The notes under the pieces were generated by a model. It did not search any database and was not told the origin of the DNA. It saw only the letters and a list, made by a program, of their open reading frames with translations. The position numbers and the translations under genes are program-made. Positions 12,201 to 21,041 of a DNA stretch of 64,000 nt are shown here, one piece after another; within the stretch, counting starts at the first letter, position 1, and each line of letters opens with the position of its first letter. The DNA is from Pezicula radicicola (lineage: Eukaryota > Ascomycota > Leotiomycetes > Helotiales > Dermateaceae): contig PDUO01000006.1 in assembly GCA_003008705.1 (NCBI GenBank), forward strand, positions 1,373,295 to 1,437,294, read 5' to 3'.

Positions 12201-14098
12201 CTGAGAAGTAGAGCAAGATCCGACGTTGTCACAAATTCGGAATTTACCCTCGCGAACATTGCAGACAAGATACCTGCAGATGATATACAGTTTCTAAGCA
12301 TTTTCGATTTTCGATTGGATAGAGGATTTGTGATAAGTTCTAGGGAATTATCGATCAACGGTGCTACTTCATTATCATCGGACGATATCATTGGCAGGAG
12401 AGCTCCAATTGTAGGATCGCAGGCTCCTAGGCCCAAAAAGGCTTCAAATTCCTATTCCTCAAACCAGCTGGACTTGTATCGCAGGAGGCTGTTTAAAGTT
12501 TTGAATGATAGTGTAAGTGGCTTTAAATCTTATAATTCGGGTACAAGCTTATCCTTAGATAGCTGGTTGATATGGGGGTGAAGTATCGCATTTTGTAAGT
12601 GTCATCATTGACTATCTTCCCATTGGCGAATACTAGTCCACTGACTCTGCTTGGTACTAGTTTCCTAGAGAAGTGTAGCCCTTCATTGGTCGGTTCTTTT
12701 ATCTACTTGTGGCACCCCGACGCCTTGGATACTATCGACAGTTACTTTGGCGCATCCTCAAGATTTTCAGATGCACGAGAGCGACAAATGTGGACAACGA
12801 CTATCACCATTTCGCATTGGAGCATTCAGCCAGCTAGCCTGTCGAAAGAGCATGTTCACAGGTTCAGGGAACATCGAAAAAAAGGAAATTTCCCTCCTGT
12901 AAGCATTGCTACATTAGGAATGGGTTCTAATAAGAGTATGAACACGGACCCCTTGGGAGGTGTAGTTGAGGAACGGTCGTCTTCTTTGGTCATCACCGGC
13001 GACTCTTCTGGACATTTGTGGATCTGCTCCGTTTGGTCATCTCTAACAGATGTAGAATCTATCGCGCTACCTATCCGTACACTACCTTTCGTACTGCAGC
13101 GATTTATACACCAGCAAGCTTGCGGACGATGTCTCGCATTCTTGATTTTACTTGGCCATTTTTGTGAGAAGCTTGCTGGTGATTACGAGTTGACGTTGTC
13201 TAGACTAGATGATATAGTAGGTCTTGGAGAAGAGGTTCTATTGGAAGGTCTTGAATGGGGTACAAGCGAAGCAGTGGACAAGCTCAAGAAAATGCTGTGG
13301 GGTCTTGAGGCTCTCCGCGTTTTTGATGACCGTCTATCTGCATCCATCTCCCAGATACAGAAGGCCCAAGAAACAATGGAGCGCACCATCAGAGGAGAAG
13401 CGAGTCAGCAACACGTGGATCTGCTAAAGGAATACAACAATGTAATTGAGGAGTTTGAGAAGCGATATGGCATGTTATCTGACATGCAGGTTCGGACACA
13501 GCTCAAGATTCGACAGGTGACGGGTCTGAGAGATGGCATTAGTGCAGTAACGAACGTGGAAGACAGTCAGACTGCGCTGAGGGATAGTAAGACGACGATT
13601 AAGCAGGGCAACAACATTCGGATTTTGACGTACATTACCATTGCTTATTTGCCCCTTGGCTTTGTGACAGTAAGTTCCTTGGTCCTATTATCAGATATAT
13701 GCAATCGAAACAAGGAAATCTCTAATCCTTAATATTTTTAGGGGCTCTTCTCCGTTGGCCACGGTACCTTCATGGATCATGCAGACAACGCTCTGTTTGC
13801 TATCTTAGTCGTCGTCTTTGTCGTGGGCACTTATGGCCTAGCCTTGAGCTTGGAAAGCATTATTGACCAGTGGAGTCGTTTCAAAAAACAGAAGCAGAAG
13901 AGAAATACGAGGCGTAATAATCTCACCGACCAAGCAGAAGAAAGTGAAGAAAGGGATGTCAACTCATCAGTTGCACACGAAGAAGACCGACAATCTAAGA
14001 GACTTCCACTCGGTATTCTGGGAAACTGCTTTGGCTTGAGGAGAGCTGAGCAGCTGACTGATGGGCATTCTGACGAAAAGATCTCGAGGTTTGCATAG
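9281..14098 (+). CDS. Large CorA-like divalent-cation transporter family protein
   Basis: I assemble eight exons: 9281..9326, 9382..10320, 10437..10644, 10696..11975, 12145..12512, 12563..12594, 12637..13669 and 13742..14098, all frame-consistent, giving about 1420 aa. The acceptors at 12145 (or 12154) and 12637 (or 12661) are uncertain. The C-terminus has the CorA layout: a long charged helical region (E-E-F-E-K-R-Y.., S-K-T-T-I) running into TM1 (TYITIAYLPLGFVTGLFSV), a short loop, then TM2 (ALFAILVVVFVVGTYGLAL). The canonical GMN after TM1 is replaced by G-L-F-S-V, common in fungal CorA-like proteins of unknown transport ability. The N-terminal ~900 residues are a fungal extension without a domain I can name. 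It has no operon-like partner. Its role as a transporter is inference from the two helices. Confidence 0.75.
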
Positions 14099-14222
14099 TT
14101 GTGTCTTTATGCTTTGTATATATTGTAAAATCTCTGTTTCATTGATCTTTATGTCATAGTAGCAATTAGGACTTAGTAACCTCAAAGTCAACATAAGTCA
14201 TCCCACAAATCCACTCAATGAC

Positions 14223-15533
14223 CTAACGACCATAAATTAGCATCCAAGCTCTCAAAACAAGAGGAAGGAAATGACAAACCGGCTCATAGACCAAAAGTTT
14301 AGATTTGGCACCCCTCATAGCCCCCAACATCGCCACCCAATTCAAAACCTCATGACCACCATGTCCCGCCTCCTCCTCTACCTCCTTATAAGTCAACGCT
14401 TTCATCCACTCCTTATCACCCTCCGTAAACTTCTCCATAAAAAGACGATCCCAAGTTTCGTTAACAAGCGGATGGTGGTTATTAAGTGGATACTCGTTCT
14501 TAGCTGCCATCTCTACTTCATATTCATCGAATTCTACGAATAGATTCGGATCGGTTTTTAGATATGCTTTTCCTTCTGTTTGATACCGTTTCATGCGTTG
14601 CATGAACTTGTCGTCGGGTGAAGCTTGAAATTCATTCCCTATAGTTAGAAAATCGGAGTTAGTTTACTTTGTTCTAGAAATATGTCGGGAGTGACTCAAT
14701 TATACTTCAAGAGCATAAGTTATTTAGATCCAGCAGGGATAAATTCATTCTGAGAACTTAAAACTTACAATAAGGTGGCCAATGAGAAAGACCACCAGTA
14801 CAAAGAAATGCAACCTTCGTATCCTCCGGCAAACTCTCAACTGCATTCGCAACCGCCTCCCCAAGACCATACGCCCGTCTATACGGAATGAGCGGCGGCG
14901 TAAAAACATTGATATAAATTGGAACAATAGGACATTTAATACCCGGATTCATCAAAATCCAAGGCATTAAAAGATTATTTCCATATTCTGTGGTCCCGGC
15001 TCTGGAACAATCGAATCCGTTTTCTACTAGTGAGGAGATCAGATGTTCGGCTATTTTGGGGGCTCCTGGGAAGATTGTTTTTTCTTTTATGCGGAGTGGT
15101 TCCCTCCATTGGTCTGCTGGTCCGATGTGTGATTCGGAGATTCCTATTGCTATTGAGGGCATGTGGTTTCGGAAGAAGTTTTCGAAGTGGTCGTCTAGGA
15201 AGGCGAAGATTACTGTGATTTTGGAATTGAGATATTAGCTTCTATGCGCTTCTGATATAAGCGTTTTGGAGAATTAAGATGGGATTTTTGAGTTGTAAGG
15301 TATGTGTTGAGAGTATGAAAATTTTAAGAAATGTGTATAATGCTCCAAACGAGAAAAAACAGGACAAAAAGGAGTTGGATTTACGAACCGTCTGGTTGGC
15401 CTGCTGCTAGTGATTTCCCAAGTTCTAGGGAGGCGTCTTCTAATTTCTTGCGGATTTCGGGTTTGGCTGTCTCTGGGAATCCGAGAGCTCCTGGGGCGTG
15501 GGACATTCCCACTGCTGCTACTACTTTTCCCAT
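14223..15533 (-). CDS. Class III extradiol (LigB-type) ring-cleavage dioxygenase
   Basis: Three exons, 15389..15533, 14769..15212 and 14223..14638, join in frame to a 334-aa protein. The first donor is GTTCGT, unusual but followed by a good junction reading D-V-I-F-A-F-L-D-D-H-F. It matches the catalytic subunit family of protocatechuate 4,5-dioxygenase. The landmarks fall where LigB has its iron and acid-base residues: His12 (GMSHAPG), His57 (DDHFEN), His near 192 (GGLSHWPPY) and Glu near 293 (GHGGHE). It would open a catechol-type ring next to the hydroxyl pair using Fe(II) and O2; the natural substrate cannot be read. It is divergent from the NmrA-like gene over 584 bp, and part of its third exon is duplicated at 17469..17517. 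Confidence 0.88.
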
Positions 15534-16117
15534 GTTTTGATTTTTTCGTGAGTACCGTTTGGATTTGTTGCTTTGGCCAGAGCAATGATATCGGATATGA
15601 GATACGTATTTGGTGTTTGGAAAGTGTTATTATTGTTGTTTCTTTCTAACCGGCCGGCAGCTTCGCGAATTAAGACATAGGTAAAAATATAAGGTGGGGT
15701 AGTCCCGATCTAATCTTTAATTTCTTTACGGAGGTACGCAGTTCTTCATGGTTTGATACTATCTATCGTTCGATGTACTATTTTGGATATGCAGGGATGA
15801 CCTGAGGGGTATATCTAGGACACGGAGATGAGCGCTCGCTTAGTAGCTCTTATCTTAGAAGCACGTCACTTCCCCATTACCCCACTTTACGACTCCGCCT
15901 TGGAAAGGTGGGATAGGTAATCCACGACCTTTTGCATCTGACACCACGAGAAGACATAGGAGTTTGAGAGACTTAGAGCTTATCAAGGAGTAATCTGCAA
16001 AGTTAGGTAAGTGACGTCCTATCAAAACCTGTAGATTCAAAAAAAGACACGTGCTAAGCGAGCTCTCCAGCTCTTCAAAGTTCGATTTGCAAGATTACAG
16101 CACCATATTCAATCAAC
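15534..16117. promoter_or_regulatory. Shared divergent promoter region, dioxygenase / NmrA-like gene
   Basis: The 584 bp between two start codons pointing away from each other must carry the promoters of both genes. No operator was recognised; a CACGTG E-box-like hexamer occurs near 16047. Co-regulation is inferred from the arrangement only. Confidence 0.45.
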
Positions 16118-17197
16118 ATGGCGGAAACCAACACCAAACAAAATATCCTAATGTTCGGGGCAACAGGATTAATAGGAGCCTATATCATAGAAAAGATAGT
16201 CCCCTCCAAGTCATCGTTCGGTCGTATAGCCATCTTCACATCTCCAAACACAATTCAAAACAAAGCAAAACAAATCGATTCGCTCAAGGATCAAGGCGTA
16301 GAGGTTATAGTAGGAGATATAACCAACTCTTCAGATATTCAAAATGCATACAAAGGTCTATTACAATACTCAACTCAATCTAATCCAATATAATGCTAAC
16401 TAACCAAAAAACAGATATCAACACAATAATAAGCGCAGTAGGCCGCAACGTAATCGCCGAACAAATCAATCTAATAAACATTGCCTCAACAACACCAACA
16501 ATAACACGATTCTTCCCCTCCGAATACGGCACCGACATAGAATACAACAGCTCCTCCTCAACCGAAAAACCACACCAAGGAAAACTAAAAGTTCGGGCCG
16601 CGTTGAAAGAAGTCAAGGATTTAGAATATACGTATATTGTTACAGGTCCGTATGCAGATGCACAAAGACCTGCTTCCTTTGGTACTTTACCAGCTGCGCC
16701 TGAACTTGGAGAGTTCAATGTTAGGACGAAAAAGGCAGTTTTGGTTGGTGATGGGAGGGGAAAGATTAGTTTTACTACGCCTTCTGAGTAAGTGTTTGTT
16801 TTAAGACTCGTTTGAAATATCATTAGTTAACGAAATATATAGTGTAGGAAAACTAGTAGTACAAGCACTTCTCCATCCCAAAGAATCACGCAATCGAGCA
16901 CTCCGAGTAAACTCCTTCACAGCAACGCCAGCCGAAATCCTCGCAGAATTCGAATCACAAACTGGTGGTGGTAAATGGGATGTCACATATACCTCATTTG
17001 AAAAACTACGAGAATTGGAAAAAGAGGCATGGGAGACGAAGAATCCTATGGCTCCTCTTTTCACTTTAAGAAGGATTTGGAATGAGGGAGGAACGTTGTA
17101 TGAGAAGAGGGATAATTATCTAATTGATGCCGAGGATACTGAGACGCTTGCTGATACGGTACGGAAGGCTATTAAGACACAGTTGTCTGATAAGTAG
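16118..17197 (+). CDS. NmrA-like / isoflavone-reductase-like NAD(P)-binding protein
   Basis: Exons 16118..16355, 16415..16787 and 16843..17197 give 321 aa, all junctions frame-consistent. The start is chosen because the Rossmann GATGLIG motif follows at residues 14-20, as in the family. Further hallmarks are a V-G-D-I strand, I-S-A-V-G-R-N, and [10 protein letters not shown], the last being characteristic of the isoflavone reductase/phenylcoumaran benzylic ether reductase group within NmrA-like proteins. It is predicted to be cytosolic and to reduce or sense NAD(P)H-linked aromatic substrates; the reaction is not known. The head-to-head dioxygenase suggests a shared aromatic pathway. The first donor (GTCTAT) is weak. 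Confidence 0.88.
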
Positions 17198-17319
17198 AAT
17201 GTGTATAAAGATAGGAAGTTCTCGTAATGGAATTGAATTGTAGTTTTCTTTTGTGTATCGTACGAATTGGTTTATAAGAGATTATTTTGAATAGCTATCT
17301 ATGCAGGCATAAGAGATGA

Positions 17320-17398
17320 ACTTGACTAACTCATTTGACTTGGGTAACTCACTTGACTTGAGTAACTCGTAACTAACTTGACCTAGGTAACTCACTTG
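17320..17398. repeat. Short tandem array, TTGACTTGGGTAACTC family (about 4 units)
   Basis: Four imperfect copies of an 18-20-nt unit, core TTGACTTGGGTAACTC, follow one another just downstream of the NmrA-like gene. The same unit occurs twice at 28420..28453 and as two diverged copies at 53451..53485. Confidence 0.8.
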
Positions 17399-17468
17399 CC
17401 CTAATAAAATTGATCTCTTCTAAACTAATTCGCATGGTATTTTACCCCGTAACACTATATCTATGAAA

Positions 17469-17517
17469 TTTCGTTAACAAGCGGATGATGGTTATTTAAT
17501 GGATACTCGTTCTTCGC
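17469..17517 (-). pseudogene. 49-bp relic of a LigB-type dioxygenase exon 3
   Basis: By eye this stretch matches 14456..14504 inside exon 3 of the neighbouring dioxygenase at 45 of 49 positions, in the same orientation. It therefore represents a fragment of a second copy, left on the far side of the NmrA-like gene. Similarity ends abruptly on both sides. Confidence 0.75.
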
Positions 17518-17858
17518 GGAATTTGTTAAGATACATGTCTCTCCTAGCTTAAGGAGTCAACTTTTCCAGTTCCGGAGAATATTCTTATGCAACTTCTCTC
17601 GCCAATCCCATTGTGTTATCAGCTATCTTCGATCAATGGACCAGCTACAACCCAATGCGTCATTCTTCGAGAGCAGCCGTAGCCTCAACTCAATGAAAAG
17701 CAAGGGTGAAAGCCCGAGATTTCAAAAAAAACAAAAAACAAAAAAAAGCATTTGCTATGTGTTTGAAGGAAAAACCTTGTAACACAACTGGTCCTTGCGG
17801 TAATGCGGGGACATCTGATTAATCAGGATGTTCAACTACAGTTGTAGTTTTCAGCCTC

Positions 17859-20036
17859 TTAATCATCAATCCATTTCCCCTTGGTCCTAAACTTTTGGTA
17901 ACTCGTCCAGTACTGTCCACAGGCATGGCATAGCCGCATTTTTGCTGCAGAAACAAATGAGAATCGAGAATCTTGAGACTTTAGACATGTACACTTTGGG
18001 TTTTCGCAGACCATGTCCGCGGGGTCAATATCTTTCCCCTTGGTCCTAAGCTTTTGGTGACGCCCCCAGTAATGTGCACAGGAAACACATAGGAACAATT
18101 TTGCCATAGAATAAAATGATAAGCCCCTTCCTTCAGACTTTTTGTGTCTACAAATTGGGTTCTCGCACACAGGATCACTAGGATCTACTTGCGCCTCAAG
18201 GCGTAGCAACGCTGCAAGCCTATCTGGATGTAGGTTGTCACTTTTCGCCCGTTCGAATGATGTCTTCCGTTTCTTGTGATTTGCAAAGAAAGTAACGCAA
18301 CTGTGACACCAGAACTCATGAAGCTTGGTGTTAAACAGAAACAATGTCGTAGACGACTTTGTATTTGGACACCCTAGGTTCTCACAAGGAGGATCATCCA
18401 GTTGAGCTATACGTTTTCTTGCCTCTTTATGGGCTATCAGACACGCTGCATCCCTCGGCTTTGAAACTTGTCCAGTTGAATGTCTATAACAGGTGGCACA
18501 TACATAAGCACCAAGCGGATCATGTTTATTCAACAATAGTCTGCCTCTCTTGCCAAGAGTACTTCTGCTAAAACACTCTCTCTTGCATTTGGAACAAAAA
18601 GTCTTTTTACCCTTCAATCCTGGGTGGCTAAACCCTTGAATAGTTGGTAAAGCTCTATTCAACCCTTGGAAGCCTTCGATTGAGTTACCAAGGTTCGCTC
18701 TTTCACGAATCTCGTTAACCAAGTTATAGCTACGTAGAGTAGAATACTGGCATACCCACCCAGGATACTGATATGATCCAAAGAATACCATAAAAATGGA
18801 CTCTAGGAGTGCAAGGTACCCAGAAGATATATGAACATCAAATTCAGCAAGTACTCGAAAGTTCGATTTCATGCCGTCTTTACGCAAATATTGGTAAAAT
18901 GCACTCTTATTCACATTTGATTTTTTAAACAGGTCCAATGCCTGTCTTGCTATTCTTTTATGCGTAGAAATACGCTGATGCAGACCACCTTTTGAATAAG
19001 CGCCTCCAACATAGGGTTCGTAAGGTTGGTCGTCCTTGTGTACGAATGCACAATAGATACCTTGATGCTTGTTGCCCTGCCATTTATTAATGGGTAAAGC
19101 GTCAACCACCTCCTCATTCGTCCATGTTTCTTGGCCACATATTTTTTGAAGTTCAACTGGAATTGCCTGGCAATACTTATCCAGCAGAAAATCAGTTCCA
19201 ACTCGTGAAAGCATATGGTAAAAGCTTGTACAAATACATCGCTCTTCGCGTGGTATACTCACAAACGTCTTCCATGGCATCTTAGCTTCATCCTTGAACG
19301 CATCGATAACCCTACCAAGACGCTGCCGAAAGAGGATGATCCGAGCATCGAGCTCGTTTTCGGCAAGTAGATCCGAATTCTGACTTGAAGAAGGGCCGTC
19401 AAGTCCCGGGTAGACATCAGTAGATTCGTCAAGCGAATCCACATCAATCATACCTCTATTCTCTTCGTCGTCCTCAGGACCCAACAAGACTTCTTCATCC
19501 TCAAGATCACTGTCGTAATCCAAAGAATCATCGTCATCGTATCCCGTAGAATCGAAATCGAATTCACCTTCATCATTCTCAACCCGAGCCTCTGAGTGCA
19601 GGGGTCGATCAGATTCAAGGAATCCCACATCGTCATCCTCAATCAAAGCCCTCTGGCGTTTTGGTTGAGGAGACTTGTGTTCCAATCCATCGTCATCAGC
19701 CCATTCGCCATAGCGCTTCGTAGAAGCTCTTGTGCGTTTAGGCCGAGTGGATTTCATGGTATCCTCATTCAAAGTCATTGACTCTTCTTGAGGTTCGCTC
19801 AGTTCATCATCTTCTTCACTGTCCGGAATAACCGCATCTCGTGCGTACTTCTTTTCAGTATCAGGAGAGACATCACTGAGTTCATCCTCTTCCTCGCTGT
19901 CTAGAATTACCGCATCTCGTGCGTACTTCTTTCGAGCAGGGAGAGAGGGTTCCTTTTGTGTCTCGCTTCTCGCAACCTCACGTGCAGGTGCGGAGAGCTT
20001 GACGGAGACCTTCTGGACGCGTTTACGTAAAGGCAT
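17859..20036 (-). CDS. GIY-YIG nuclease-like protein with four Cys4 zinc modules
   Basis: A single open exon of 725 aa. Residues 1-230 are acidic and disordered with basic NLS-like patches and an 18-residue repeat (KYARDAVI.DSEE.DELS) at about 37-54 and 63-80. Residues about 322-430 read as a GIY-YIG fold: GIY at 326-328, YVG at 342-344, Arg355 and His359 in the following helix, and a Glu412 helix (LLES). Four Cys pairs follow at about 481-516, 551-580, 624-653 and 677-706; the last three share a C-E-N-x2-C ... C-x2-C pattern with an aromatic and basic tail, loosely like GATA fingers. I infer a nuclear DNA-binding nuclease-like protein; catalysis and target are unknown. It is flanked by repeat-rich DNA. 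Confidence 0.8.
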   Translation of the reverse strand: MPLRKRVQKVSVKLSAPAREVARSETQKEPSLPARKKYARDAVILDSEEEDELSDVSPDTEKKYARDAVIPDSEEDDELSEPQEESMTLNEDTMKSTRPKRTRASTKRYGEWADDDGLEHKSPQPKRQRALIEDDDVGFLESDRPLHSEARVENDEGEFDFDSTGYDDDDSLDYDSDLEDEEVLLGPEDDEENRGMIDVDSLDESTDVYPGLDGPSSSQNSDLLAENELDARIILFRQRLGRVIDAFKDEAKMPWKTFVSIPREERCICTSFYHMLSRVGTDFLLDKYCQAIPVELQKICGQETWTNEEVVDALPINKWQGNKHQGIYCAFVHKDDQPYEPYVGGAYSKGGLHQRISTHKRIARQALDLFKKSNVNKSAFYQYLRKDGMKSNFRVLAEFDVHISSGYLALLESIFMVFFGSYQYPGWVCQYSTLRSYNLVNEIRERANLGNSIEGFQGLNRALPTIQGFSHPGLKGKKTFCSKCKRECFSRSTLGKRGRLLLNKHDPLGAYVCATCYRHSTGQVSKPRDAACLIAHKEARKRIAQLDDPPCENLGCPNTKSSTTLFLFNTKLHEFWCHSCVTFFANHKKRKTSFERAKSDNLHPDRLAALLRLEAQVDPSDPVCENPICRHKKSEGRGLSFYSMAKLFLCVSCAHYWGRHQKLRTKGKDIDPADMVCENPKCTCLKSQDSRFSFVSAAKMRLCHACGQYWTSYQKFRTKGKWIDD

Positions 20037-21041
20037 TGTCAGGGAGCGTGTGAAGACGTTGGGATTCAGATAGCTATCATAGAAGTTAGCAAATGATCAA
20101 CTGAAGATGTAAATATCATATCTGTCCGTGTGCCAGTGGCAGATATGACAAGCACTTGGACCAGCACTTCTGATCAAGTGAAGTTTGAAGAGGAAATATA
20201 TGGCTGAATGTATAGACCAAGAGAAACAAAGATGTGGCACACGTGGCTGGTCTTTCGAGTGCGTGGCCGTTCTGGGGTCTTGTTTACGCGTCGAAATTGG
20301 TGGAATTGCGCCAGCTACATGAGCATTGCTCTTGGAAACAGAGCCGAGTGAAACTTGGAGACTTCATGGATGACTGTCGGCCCAGGCGGTAGGAGGTGAA
20401 GTATGACAAGAGCAGATACCCTGTCGAGGGAGGCTTCACAGTGTATTTTCGTGTATTGAAAGTTGTCGGGTCAAGGCAATGACCATACTGGCAACACCTT
20501 CGACGGCTGCAACCAAGTGATTTGTGTCGATGGATGTGTAAATTTGCATTAGAAGAATGAGAAAGAGGAAATTGTCTTACCTGCGAAGCTTTTGTGATTA
20601 ATAAAGTCACTTTTTTGAATTCTCGAGTCTTCAAAGAAGGAAAAGAGGAGAGGAGAGGGACGAGATTTTGGTGATATGTGCTAGAGTCAACAGACTCGCT
20701 TGCCAAATTTGGCAGGCACGCGAAGGTGGTAGGTATATCAAAACCTCCAAAATTTTCGTGCCTGAACTTCCCTTCTACTCTTTACGCCATCCTCTATTGT
20801 CAAAAGTTGTAGGTTTACGTTCCATAGCATATTAAATTAGATTAGTTACTAACATAGTAAGATTTGAAATTCAAAATTTACTATTCAATGTATGTATTTC
20901 GAGCCTATTACTGAGTTACTGAGAACTGACGCGTCGAATAGAACTACTTACACAATACCATCCACCACTACGTATGTCTCTATACATGCATTTTATGGGC
21001 AATTATTGACAGTACACGTCTATAGTACCTCAAAAGTCAAG
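20037..21041. other. Intergenic between two divergent genes
   Basis: This holds the promoters of the GIY-YIG-like gene (left) and the Lys-rich gene (right). A 140-codon minus-strand ORF at 20284..20706 has no recognisable features and is treated as chance. Confidence 0.5.

Noticed and set aside
12595..12660. Alternative acceptor at 12661 in the CorA-like gene
   Set aside because: Not excluded, but 12637 keeps more sequence in frame; both keep the phase, so it is recorded as an uncertainty rather than a separate call.
20284..20706. 140-codon minus-strand ORF upstream of the Lys-rich gene
   Set aside because: No domain, no intron partner, Ser/His/Arg-rich composition typical of chance frames in this DNA.
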